Of a DNA stretch of 64,000 nt, positions 11,158-20,716 are shown piece by piece. The number at the start of each line of letters is the position of its first letter. Within the stretch, counting starts at the first letter, position 1. Location of the stretch: the NCBI GenBank assembly GCA_015039465.1, contig MU130357.1:438395-502394 (forward strand). Reading direction: 5' to 3'. This DNA comes from Phlegmacium glaucopus. Its lineage: Eukaryota; Basidiomycota; Agaricomycetes; Agaricales; Cortinariaceae. Made by a program: the position numbers and the translations under genes. The notes below the pieces were generated by a model. The model was not told the DNA's origin and ran no database searches. It saw only the letters and a list, made by a program, of their open reading frames with translations.

Positions 11158-13426
11158 GCAACAGTCACAGGTTCGGTTCCAACGGTAGCCTATATTCTAG
11201 TTCGCGTCACTACATTAGTTCCATGTGAGATTTAGCCCGTTGGCGGAGAACGGAAGGGTTGGTGTGACAGTAAACCGCTTGTATGAGGAAAAACAACGAG
11301 CGAGCCATGCGAAGGAAGCGTATCAGTTACACATCAGCGAGACCTCTGAGTCACAACTTAGGTAGTCCACTCGGTGCCCTAACTTACCGGCTTTACATTA
11401 CCAAGTAACGCACTTAAAATCCTTATAACTTTACGAGTGCCTAAGGGAGTAAGTGCTTGTGTAGGAATAAAAGCACCTTCCAAAGTTCCCGAAAAACCTC
11501 TGCAAAGTCCCAGACACTCCACACATGAACATCAACGCTTATTATCTACTTCAGTTACTGGCGTTGTCGACACGCTTCCTGACGCCCAACTTGACGGGGT
11601 TACTCTTCTGGCCGTTTTTAGGAAACGTAAAGGAATACGAGCGCTGGGCAGGTAACGCTTTGTTTGCTCTATGGTAAAAACTTCACAGCCTCCGGACCCA
11701 TAGGACCGTATGATGTTTTAGCACGCAGTTAAAGCAGAAGAGGACGATAAACTTCTGTGGTTAATTGTTCTACTAGAAACTTCTGAGGAAATACTTCGAC
11801 TACCTCCTATAGCCCTCACTTTGTCCATTTTTACAGCCATACACCCTCCAGGCGGGTCTTACCTAATATCTGCCGAGATTACGGAAGAAAACATTTCCGT
11901 GGTTGTGCAGCGGGTGAAAGAAACACAACTTCTTAATGGAAGCATGCAAGAACAAGAGCAAAACCCTTAACTCGATTGAGAGGGGCGAGTAATCCATCTC
12001 GAGATGTGAGACCTGTTATCGAAAGGAACGTTGTCCGATGGTTTGTAACGAGTCCTTTTAGCCGTTGTATTCGTCGTTCTTACCCTTTGTAGGCCGCTTA
12101 CATAGGTAGTCGCGTCCATTACAGTTGAGGTACGAAGGGTCGCTACTATTAACCCGACTCATTAGCTGCGTATGTTATCACTTTATCCGCTATAGCGACC
12201 TGGCTCGCCCAAAGTAGACACTTCAACAGCTCAAAACGGTGTCCTTCTATCGGTTATTCATGTCATCGTACACGACAACCGAAGGCAGCATACCGGAAAC
12301 GCTGTAAGGGCTAACAGTCCATCTGTCCGGTCCGCGAGAATAGTGGGGCTTTAACCCTATCAACCCAGAACAGTCTACTATCTTATTCCCCCGTGTGACA
12401 GCTTGGTTAACCATTAAAAAAGAAACTATTCTATAGGTAATCGAGTTCAGGTTTAATGTCCTCCTGTTTAAGTGGACTCATAGGGTGGTGGTTAGACGTC
12501 AGGTGTAGAGTGGTTTGTATGCTAATAATGGGAGGAATAGGCATTTTACCGCAAGGCCACACATAAAGTTCTTTAGGAAGTCTTAACCTAACGGGTAATT
12601 GAGGAAGTGCGTAAGGTGTCCTAGAGCGGCGGTCTCAAGGTTTGCAAGACCTCCGTACTCAAGAGGTAGGAGCAACTCAACCAAAGGCCCTCTACAGTGT
12701 TATAGTGTACAGGTAGGGTGGGGAACGCAACCTTCAAGTAGCTAGAAAGGGTTCTTCGAAGCCAATGACAGTATCCATCCGACACAGGCAGAAACACAGA
12801 TGTACCTAATTAACCTCTACAGTTAGTCTTCCTAGCTACTCTTAGTTGCTTTAAGAGTGTTACCCTTCGAAATTCTTTCGTAGACAAACGAAAACTGGTT
12901 GCAATACTTAGTCGGTGAGGCGTTCGGGGGTAAGGAGGAGCAAAAGTTTACCTGGGGTCGCTCTTGGAGGCGGGAGAAAGTCGACCAGTACCTCTCTGAG
13001 TTTTTAACCGAACCTTAGGGGGGTACATCGTGGGCGGGCTATGAGGAAACCCTTAAGAAGTTGTATCTCAAGGAGTAGTGACAGAAGTAGTAGCCCTCGT
13101 AGGAGTTGTCAGCGTACTACCCTCGCACCAACACCAAGTTAAACACGACCACGTCCACCATCCAACTGAAGAAGTGGAAGTTCGTACCGAAGTCGTTAGA
13201 CTTATAGAAGAAGATCTACTTATAGTCCGTTTAGTCCGACTTAACCTGAACCACCGCCGACACCTGGAGGCTATAACCCTAAAAGACCATACAGCAGGGT
13301 ATATGATAAGCGTATAACTGGTTTGAGGAGTACTCTTCGGAAAGACGTTAGTCCTCATAACAGTTACACAGAAAAGTCTGGACCCTGGCATCCCGTGTTA
13401 AATGGCGTTTTTGGTGTCATTCCGTA
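11158..13426. CDS. Plavaka transposase, N-terminal and core part, written mirrored
   Basis: Read right to left from 13426 (ATG), without complementing, the protein starts MPYCGFCGKLCPTVPGLKRH, with an HI..TPDC continuation (a C2H2-like zinc finger usual at the Plavaka N-terminus). An acidic region follows, then WGPFENEEEWGLAEWL near 12900, NPFWADLPHTDIFTCF, and the family hallmark DILHQLHKGVFKDHLVNW at 11812-11759. It continues in normal orientation at 14255. Every stretch I decoded (N-terminal 400 nt, the hallmark region and the last 120 nt) reads through without stops; I did not decode the whole, so introns or frameshifts in between are possible. Confidence 0.85.
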
Positions 13427-13669
13427 CGACTTCTTGCATTCGTATAAAGAAAGGTCAAATTGGGGAGATGGCCAGAATCGGTGTCCACTAGGCTCGTGGT
13501 GGCACAAAGTTACCACGGTATACTTTGTAAATAACTTGCTTTAAAATCGTGACGGTGTATAAAGAGGATGAATTGTTAGGTCGTTTTATAGAGATGAATA
13601 AAGTTGAAGCGAAGAAAGTGAAAGAAAATAAGTGAGAGAAAATGGAGAGAAAATGGAGTCATCGACCTT

Positions 13670-14254
13670 TACGGGGGCTTTTTTTGGCATCGACGGGGGC
13701 GATGGTCGTTTTGAGGTGGTCACCTCCGATGACGTAGCTTTAGACCGGCAGTCGCGTTTAACTGCTTATTTGTTGTTGTTGAATCATACAAAAGAAAAAC
13801 AAAACCAAGGGAATGAATAAACCCGGGAGTACGATCAGAGGTTGGTTTTACTCTTTCTTCTCCACCGTTTTTTTGTCCGGGAACTTCTACGACAAGCAAG
13901 TCTCGTCGCTAATCTCCTTTAGTTACCAAAAGCGTTCTCCTTGGTTGGTCCATTACACGTAAACTGAATGGTAAAAAGGTAAAGACTGGAAAGATAAGCG
14001 TTGAGGGTCACCTACTGTTGCTGTTGAAACCCGGTCTTAGACTTCTACTGCTGCTGCTTGGTCAAAGATCATCACTATACCAAACAAAACAAAAACAAAT
14101 TGACTTCTTTATGATTACGGAAAGTCCGGAAAAGCTCACACTGGTAGGGAGGATAATAGTTCTGCTGACAAGCGTTACCGGCGTGGAACCAAGTGGCGTG
14201 AGTCTTACGTCTCTTGCTCTAGGGAAAACACGTCATGAGGGCTAGACATTCATT
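13670..14254. CDS. DUF6532 protein, N-terminal exons, written mirrored
   Basis: The complement read left to right from 13670 begins MPPKKTVAAPATSKTPP, then VEATASKSGRQRK and, after small introns (GTATGT.., GTAATG..CCCAG), KEEVAKKRALEDAV, the acidic ESEDDDDEP and TVRNGRTLVHRTQN. The exon stops at a GTAAGTAA donor at the very end of the block; the matching intron continues in block 1 from 9882. A Lys/Ala-rich start plus a charged linker before the conserved C-terminal half is normal for DUF6532 proteins. The gene faces away from the transposase. Confidence 0.8.
13721..14254. repeat. 534-bp direct repeat, copy B (same as 9348-9881)
   Basis: Partner of copy A. The two differ at only about four positions, for example ACTACTT/ACTGCTT and GAGCACG/GAGTACG, the level expected from reads of one locus or from very recent copies. 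Its right end is the junction with normal sequence at 14255. Confidence 0.8.
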
Positions 14255-15086
14255 ATCACGAAGACAACGAGGAGGAGACACTGGAAGACGCAATGCCCAG
14301 TGCATCCACCCATTCCATCTCTGTCAAGCCGGCCTTCCCACACACAGATGTCAATACTCTCTCCACCCGTTTCAAAGCTGCCAATTTCATTCCCACTCTT
14401 TCAACTTATATTCATCACCTTGTTCCTCCTCCTGCCCTTCCTGTTCTTCCCAATCTCATCGATCAATTTGACCTTTACACGCGGGTCACAATTCTTCAAC
14501 CTCCAAACACAATGGGCGGATTTCCAAAGTCTGTGGATCGAGTTCGCGCAACACCTTCAGTTCCAGCCAAGGGGAGATTTAAGGCGGTACCCGCACATTT
14601 TGATACCGTACTCATACACGCAGGGGATTCTAACAATAATCAACATACCAAAGGGACTTGCTTAGAAGGTGAGTAGTTGATTAATCTGCCCAGCATCACT
14701 CGTTAATCATTATATTTAATATGGTTGCCTCAGGACTTCGTGTTGCTCAGCTACGGGCAATTTTTTCACTTCCAGAGCACCTACAGCACCCTCATTTGCC
14801 CATCCAACTTGCATATATTGAATGGTTTACACCATTTCGCGCTCCACATGCCGATTCCGGCTTCTTTCCTCTTACTCGTGCTTCTCAAAACAATGGCCTT
14901 GTCGCTGAGATTATACCACTTGATCGCATTGTTTCCAGCTGTCATCTTATGCCTAGATATGGGACAAAGTATCATCCTGCCAAGTGGGACAGTGACACCG
15001 TGCTGGAGGAGTGCAATTCTTTCTTTTTGAACAAGTACATATCCATACAGACTTTCTTTGACCTTGAGCAGCATTTACATGTGTAG
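14255..15086 (+). CDS. Plavaka transposase, C-terminal exons (normal orientation)
   Basis: Exon 14255-14668 and exon 14734-15086 are joined over a GTGAGT..CTCAG intron and end in TAG. They encode RVRATPSVPAKGR, PAHFDTVL, then after the intron GLRVAQLRAIFSLPEHL, LAYIEWFTPF, AEIIPLDRIVSSCHLMPRYG and CNSFFLNKYISIQTFFDLE. This is the conserved tail of Plavaka/KDZ-type transposases of agaricomycetes, a nuclear DNA-cutting enzyme family. The 5' continuation is the mirrored block ending at 11158. With that join the transposase looks complete, which would make this a recently active element. Confidence 0.85.
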
Positions 15087-15296
15087 ATAGCTGCATGTAT
15101 AATAGATTAATCATACAAGATTTATAACATTCTCGATGATCATAATACTTTTTTTGTTAATGAGTATAGGATAACATGTTAAATTGTTAATCCATTATGT
15201 TTTCTTGTCAAGTCGTCGTAGTTCATATCAGGACTTTGCAGGGTTCACCATGAAATAATTTTTAAATGAAATGTATTGTTTGCTACGCTACTAGTA

Positions 15297-16110
15297 CTAG
15301 CCACGGGACAGGATGAGCATCTTACAATAGAGCTTCCGCGTCCGTTTTTGCAGGGAGTCGATGACCAGAAGCTCTCTGGATAATTGAGCAGCGCGTTTTC
15401 GTGCCTTTTGTGGCGTCATAGTGTTGTGTACTTGTTGCGTAGTCGTTGTAGGGATTTTCGAGTCCTTTAGAATGTCAGACGAACTGAGGGTAGGTGCTGG
15501 CGGCGATGTGCTGGCTGCTTGTGGGAATGCGCAAGCTGTGGGTGAGGATGACGGCAATATATGGTCTAGCTGTTGCTAGAAATAAGTTAATATTCCATTT
15601 TCGTGGTTAAGAACCATTGTAACACACCTTTTCAACTTTTTTGATCATCTGACATCCCTCGAAGCTTGTAGCACTTGCCGCCTGCAGCACATCCGATATC
15701 TGTGAGAGGTCTTCATCAGAGAGGTCGGAGCGGCCTTCAAACATATCCCGAAATTCTTGAACCGCGGGTGGCAGGGTATATGTTTCCGAGAAGTAATGAG
15801 ACATCTGAGACTCAGGTTGACTCTCGAATTCAGGCTGGGATTCCAAGGGGGCCAGTATCTGTAACTGACATCTTAATTAGTAGAGGACCAGTAACTCTGT
15901 CTCTGGAAGCAGAGAACATACCTCATGTTCATAGACCATCGAGCTTTCCACCTGAGATTCCGAGTCGGGATTGGAGAAAGCTTCCCACTGGCACTGGTCA
16001 GACTCGGACTCCGTTTCACCTGGAGTGCTGGGGTTGGAATCAGGGATGTAGCGTGAGCCATATTGTTGCCTTAGCAGGCGTCGCGACCTAACTGTGGATT
16101 TTTTGGGCAT
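15297..16110 (-). CDS. small third gene of the Plavaka element, unknown function
   Basis: Three minus-strand exons, 15922-16110, 15628-15858 and 15297-15575, have lengths 189, 231 and 279 nt and GT..AG introns, giving an open 232-aa protein starting MPKKSTVRSRRLLRQQYG. The middle is acidic and Ser-rich (FRDMFEGRSDLSDEDLSQ) and the end is basic and helical (KARKRAAQLSRELLVIDSL, then KRTRKLYCKM). I have an impression of similar short proteins next to other Plavaka transposases, but cannot confirm it. The basic ends suggest nucleic-acid or protein binding. It lies inside the transposon ends, 210 bp after the transposase stop and convergent with it. Confidence 0.7.
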
Positions 16111-16634
16111 CTCAGCGGATTGAGCACAAAATTGGAGTCGAAAAACTTACCGGTCGTCAGGCTGACACCATCAATGGTTTAAACAAGTGTCAACAAAAAG
16201 GCAAAAAAGCGAACCTTGAAGGTGGTTCGAAAGACGAGGACAGGGAGAGACAGAGAAGGGTATGAACTCAAAGACAGAGAATTGATGTCAAGAGGAGGGA
16301 CCAAAAAGACGAAAGGTGGTTGGAAAGACAAAGACAGGGAGAGATGCAGAATGGAGAATTCAAGTTGACGACAACAGACTCGGAAGTAGTACCTCAGATG
16401 ACTAGGGACTCGGAGAACACATTATTGCACGATAGGTGTTCCGTGGTGGAATACCAAGGAACCATTGTCTCGGGTGCAATAACCATCTACATAGTGAAGG
16501 TAAATCATGCCAAATATTTGGTGATGACAACGACTGAAATTTAAATTATACCCCGTTCAGCTACTATTGAGGTTCATTGGTAGTCTCCTAGAACAGACCT
16601 AATGATAATGTGATGACAATTGTTCACTATTATA
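16111..16634. other. noncoding, transposon interior
   Basis: This is upstream of the third gene and should hold its promoter. It is purine-rich, with repeated AAAGACAAAGACAGGGAGAGA-like words at about 16215-16345. No supported ORF; the short plus-strand ORF at 16320-16544 has no recognisable content. Confidence 0.5.
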
Positions 16635-16642
16635 TAGAGGCC

Positions 16643-16815
16643 TATGATGCATAAAGACCTACAGTATCCTACCAAGCCTAATTTAGGCTACATAGATCAA
16701 GCCTGACCTAATGGTACGGAACATTTTCCCTTAAACCTATAAAGACCTACAGCGTCCTACCAACCCTAATTTGGGCTACATAGATCAAGCCTGACCTAAT
16801 GGTATGGAACAGTTT
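16643..16815. repeat. right subterminal tandem repeat of the Plavaka element
   Basis: Two direct copies of about 92 bp, 16643-16725 and about 16735-16815. Each contains AAAGACCTACAG, TCCTACCAA, CTAATTT.GGCTACATAGATC and GCCTGACCTAATGGTA. GGCTACATAGA also occurs beside the left terminus (8676), giving a subterminal motif common to both ends. Confidence 0.75.
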
Positions 16816-16820
16816 TCCTG

Positions 16821-17365
16821 ATGAAGGAACTCGCTCTTCTACTTGGATCACCCTCACCTTCTGTTCCTTCCACTCTCTGCACCTATATGCAAAATGTCGG
16901 TTGCTCTGACGCAGACTGGGCATCAGACACTGTCGATTGCAAAAGTATCTCAGGTTATTCATTTTACTTTGAAGGCTCTCTCGTTTCTTGGTCTGTGGTT
17001 AAACAAAAATCAATTGCACTGTCGTCAACAGAGGCAGAGTATTATGCAATGACTCATGCATTCAAGGAGGCACTATGGCTCAAAGTATTTCTTGGTTTTC
17101 TCAAATTCCCAGTCCCTCGTCCTTTTCCTATCTTGTCTGACAACTAAGCTGCATGCTCTCTTTCAAATTCACCTGCCATTTCTGCCTGTTCAAAGCATAT
17201 TGATATCCGACATCACTTTATTCGCTCTCATGTCTCTGATGGCTCGTTTTCCACCACTTGGATCCCTACAAACAATATGCCTGCCGACATTTTTACTAAA
17301 CCACTACCTTTTCCATTATACAAACGTCATCGGGAAGTTCTTGGCCTTTCTATTCCTCCCAAATG
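16821..17365 (+). pseudogene. copia pol, 3' part (RNase H to polyprotein end)
   Basis: This continues the copia frame from 8648. MKELALLLGSP leads into CSDADWASD and the RNase H signature ALSSTEAEYYAMTHA, then FLGFLKFPVP. A stop TAA in SDN-stop-AAC (relatives have Gln, so CAA to TAA) interrupts it. The same frame then runs on through HIDIRHHFIRSHV and the copia C-terminal motif PADIFTKPLP to a TGA at 17363-17365. Confidence 0.85.
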
Positions 17366-17429
17366 ATTATTTTTCTTCTTTTATTTTTCTACTTCTATGT
17401 CTCATTTCCTAACCGACCTGATGGGGGTG

Positions 17430-17710
17430 TGTTGACTTATAAGACACCTGGACAACATGTGAAAAGCTAGAAACGATGTAGGGCACAAGCAACAGTTTGT
17501 TTGAGAAAGTATGGTAACTGAGACATAACATCTTGCTGATTAAATACTTATGTAAATAAATAACAACTTTTTTCTCACACTTTCCGAGCTCCATACGACA
17601 TTCAGAGGCATCGCAAAGGCATCGAGTTAGAATCTGTTTGATGTGTTGTGTAGATATACAAAATAGACTTACTATTTGATCTGCTTCTCTTTTTTTTGAA
17701 GGGTTGTTCG
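17430..17710 (+). repeat. candidate copia 3' LTR, divergent from the 5' LTR
   Basis: After a GATGGGGGTG polypurine-like tract, TGTTGACTTATA repeats the first 12 bases of the 5' LTR. Beyond that the two sequences do not align by eye. A CA end followed by GGTTG at 17711 would match the GGTTG before 3140 as a 5-bp target duplication, but GGTTG occurs several times nearby, so the right boundary is weak. Confidence 0.4.
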
Positions 17711-18279
17711 CAGGTTGAAGCTGGTTGAAACCTAGGCCTTCCTCGGTCAACCCTCGGTTGCGGTTGCTTGAACTTGCTTCGTCATCGTCGTCTCTTGTTC
17801 TTTTTTTTCATCTGCGTTCCAAGTTGGAGCATCCTCATGAGTCGATGTATGGGTAGCGCCAGCGCTTGTCCTAGTCAATACAATACAAGCAGCTAGGACG
17901 GGTTCGAGAGGTTTGAACTATGTAGGACCACGACCTCGGATTTTGTTTACAAAGCAACAGATTTGTAGTTTATAATACACAGTGGCAACTTTTTCAGTTC
18001 TGCTTCCCTTAGACTCCTTTAGAACTGTGCGCAATCGCATTCCTTCGTGCCCCAGAATTTCTGGAGATGAGGTTTTGAGAGAGTTATCCAAACCACCTTT
18101 CTATAGAAACACACACACAAGTACATCTCATGATATTGTATTCAATATTTCATTGACGAATTGATGTTACTCAATCACTGGGCATTTGGGCCCTCAGTCC
18201 GAGTTAAATTCCATGAATAGAGATGGTTGGAAAGAAAGGGAAAAGCAGGTATAGTAGTAATACTACTAGGATGTACCAT
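17711..18279. other. intergenic
   Basis: I see no gene or clear signal. It separates the copia element from the esterase 3' end. Confidence 0.5.
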
Positions 18280-20716
18280 TCAGTTGAATCTCAACGCTCG
18301 TCGATGGTGGAACACAGTAGGATCAGAATTTATGAAATCAATCTGCTCTTGGCGGTAATTGTCTGGAATAAGCGTTGTGTTTTCACCATTCAACTGCAAC
18401 AGGACCTAATTATTGAAAATGAAAATACGCTGGTTTAAGAAAATATTACAGCACACAAGTCAAAGGAAAAACAAACCTGGTTTTTAGGAGTGTATTGAGA
18501 CCAGTTAGGACCTTTAACGCAACAATGTCAAGGAACGAATTACAACTGGTGGGGTATATAAAGTGACAGCTTACGAGGATTTCCATGACCATCGTTAGGA
18601 TCAAGACTCGTCGCGAAAGATATCCAATAATCAATCATGATGCTGCTAAGGTGAAGGGCAGAGGCTGATGTGTCTGAAGGCGCGCCGTAAACGAAGAGAA
18701 CCTCGGATCCATGTGATACTGTTATCAAAGCATCGGCATATATCGACGGGCAATAGAAACGATAAATTGGACAAACCTCCAACAGATGGGTCACCGTTGG
18801 GCTGTGGCTGCGTGAAGAGATAACCAAAGGTCTTCACTCCAGCTTGGCTTGCAGCTTGGATCCAGCTTCTTCGCTGCGACTGAAAGCTCAGATCACCCAT
18901 CTTGTTTGAACTATAGTCAATAAAAGTGAAAGATAAATAAGATACAACACCGAACTCAACTAGAGCAGCTGATCGCTTGTAGCCGGAGGCTAGCCCAAAG
19001 GTGTTATTCCCAGTGTTGAAGGGAGATCCTAGGGCTGGGATATCGGGATATAAGTCGAGTAATTTATCTGCCGTGGCCTGAAGAACATCCGGATTAACGA
19101 GTGGCGGCGAGTAACTCGTGATAATGGAATCACGAATGTCTTCCGTCGACGTCAGAGTTCGGGAGGTGAATATCGTCCCTGAAACACAGGAGGAGAATTA
19201 GTTAAACTTTTTATGCTTTAACTCCGTGATAAAAAAAACAAACCTTCATCCAAATTTGTACCAGCAATGAAGGGGATACGAGCAAAGTGTCCTGCATTGA
19301 TGAGCTTTGAAGCAATATCGGGGAAAAGACCGCCGGGACCGTCAATAGTAGGATCAAACCCGAACAATTCTGGAGCTTCTGCGAGAGATTGACCAAGTCC
19401 AGTAAAAATTTCAGTCGTATTTGCTTTCCTCAAACAATCAAAAGTATTCCCAGATTTAGCCAATGTGGCGCATGAAGCAACACCAGAGACGAAGTTCTGC
19501 CAGTCAATCTCTCGACGTGCCGCGTTGAACTCCAATGCTGTTGCTGCAGAACCTGACTCAAAGATCTTTAGAATATAGGGTGAATTGTAAATCTTTTTCT
19601 CTAGAACTGAGTGATGGCTTACAGCTGCTCTAGCCAATTTTTCAATCGGAGAATTCAAGAAGAGCACAGCCGTCATGATTGCACCAGCACTTTCTCCAAA
19701 TGCTGTGACCTATATCTCATGAGCGCTCTAGCACAGAGGAGGATAGTTCGCCGCTAAATTACCTTTTTCTTGTCACCGCCAAAACTTTCAATATTCGCTT
19801 GGACCCATTCCAGCGCTGCTAATTGATCCTTAAGGGCCAGGTTGAGGGCTCCTCGGTTATCAGCTAAGATGCCAGAATGAGCGACAGAAATACATAGATG
19901 TATCGTCAAACAATACCTTCTTGACCTTGAGGGAAGCCTAATGGTCCCAGACGGTAGTTGAAATTGACATAGATGAGAGGCGTTCCCTGAAGATATGGTC
20001 AAAGTTCCGCAGTGACAGGATCATTTCATGGATCATACCCGAGCCACACTCTGAGCCACGATAGCACTGGCATTGAATACCGAGGAAACACCAGCGTCGA
20101 AACCGCCACCATAGCTATTTCAAGAATTACACAACATGGGCAATGCATCCAAAAAAAGGTTTTTTTCACATACGTCCAAAATAACTATGGGGGGCGCCAG
20201 ATGATTTTTATAAAGTCGTGTTACTGGGAGTCTATATGTTGACTTACCACCGGAAGTTTTGCATTTGACTTCAACCCTGAAGGTCTATAGACGTTAATGG
20301 TCAAACAGTCCTCCGAGAACGATGCAGACGGTGTGTTCTATGAACAATAAGACTCGCAGTAAACAGGAAGGGAGCATAAATGGCCTTACTCCTTGCAGGC
20401 ATCCCTTGCCGAAATTGCTTGCGTCGAAAGTTTTCCCATCAAGCTTTGTTTTGAGAACGGGTGGTCTCAAGCGTAAATTACCCAGGGGAGGTTCGGCAAA
20501 AGGGATTCCTGTAAGTAAAAAAACTACCTTGAGCTTCGCGATACGTAGGAAGTTTTTGAATTTCATACCACCAAAGAAATCCAACTTGAGTCCTGTTATG
20601 TCTCTTCCAGTCAATGTAGTACCCGCAATCTTGACTTGGGGAGCAGCAGCAGCATGGGGAGCAGCAGCATGAGCTACGGCTAGAAGGCCTAGCACGTAAG
20701 GAAGACTGAGAAACAT
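18280..20716 (-). CDS. secreted type-B carboxylesterase/lipase
   Basis: About 13 exons on the minus strand, introns 50-130 nt, from ATG at 20716 to TGA at 18280-18282. The start MFLSLPYVLGLLAVAHA is a typical signal peptide; an upstream in-frame ATG would bury it, so I chose this one. In order: FFGGIPFAEPPLGNLRLRPP (family entry motif), EDCLTINVYRPSG, the oxyanion region YGGGFDAG, GTPLIYVNFNYRLGPLGFP, the nucleophile elbow FGESAGA, GTNLDEGT (acidic residue region) and the His motif VSHGSEVLFVYG. All catalytic elements are present, so it should hydrolyse esters outside the cell. The end is GPNWSQYTP then RRALRFN. No disruption seen, though I joined exons by eye. Confidence 0.85.

Larger units (their letters stand above)
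11158..14254. other. mirrored block 2 (reversed, not complemented): DUF6532 start, shared promoter, transposase body
   Basis: Reading from 14254 down to 11158 without complementing gives the true plus strand. It holds, in true order, the DUF6532 5' exons (minus strand), a 243-bp gap between the two start codons (13427-13669), and the transposase from its start codon (bases 13426, 13425, 13424) onward. The block ends with a MTVWLGRQEAVARF stretch and GLDTDN at 11158, which joins base 14255 in frame as DNDHEDNEEE. Forward ORFs predicted here, such as 11044-11235 or 13068-13391, are by-products of the mirroring. Confidence 0.95.
8649..16820. mobile_element. Plavaka-type DNA transposon with DUF6532 cargo (interior mis-assembled)
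   Basis: The ends are inverted: CAGGAAAAC at 8649 and GTTTTCCTG ending at 16820. Both lie next to AT, giving a possible 2-bp AT target duplication. Each end has its own subterminal repeats. The contents are a DUF6532 gene on the minus strand (3' exons at 9062-9347), a Plavaka transposase on the plus strand (C-terminal exons 14255-15086) and a three-exon gene on the minus strand (15297-16110). The middle, 9348-14254, is mirrored sequence around a 25-base filler (see those entries). Excision with one AT rejoins copia codons as GTN-MKELALLLG in frame, which shows the insertion came after the copia element. Confidence 0.85.
3140..17440 (+). mobile_element. Ty1/copia retrotransposon carrying two nested insertions
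   Basis: Coding order from left to right is gag with a CCHC zinc knuckle (5393 onward), protease (LDSGCT), integrase (zinc region plus HMDLCGPY), reverse transcriptase and RNase H, which is the copia order. The 5' LTR starts TGTTGACTTATA at 3140, and the same 12 bases restart at 17430 after a G-rich tract that looks like the polypurine primer. The element is interrupted by a MITE at 4476-4847 and by a Plavaka transposon at 8649-16820. Removing each restores the polyprotein. Stops and frameshifts make it inactive. Confidence 0.85.

Noticed and set aside
10178..13544. Forward ORFs such as 10178-10426, 11044-11235, 11437-11655, 13068-13391 and 13323-13544.
   Set aside because: They lie in mirrored sequence, so neither printed strand exists in the cell; none shows family motifs.
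9348..14254. The 534-bp direct repeats looked like LTRs of an insertion inside the Plavaka element.
   Set aside because: They contain DUF6532 exons in mirrored form, lack TG..CA ends and retroelement features between them, and become overlapping ends of one sequence once the blocks are turned round.
9348..14254. A genuine mirror-repeat or parallel-strand DNA structure used by the cell.
   Set aside because: Mirror symmetry over kilobases including coding exons and splice sites cannot arise from copying of antiparallel DNA, and the junctions coincide with gap fillers.
15607..16110. Three separate small ORFs on the minus strand counted as three genes.
   Set aside because: They join through clean GT..AG introns into one open 232-aa frame, so they are exons of one gene.
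17880..17920. GGGTTCGAGAGG as a tRNA B-box.
   Set aside because: No A-box, no anticodon stem and no cloverleaf pairing around it.
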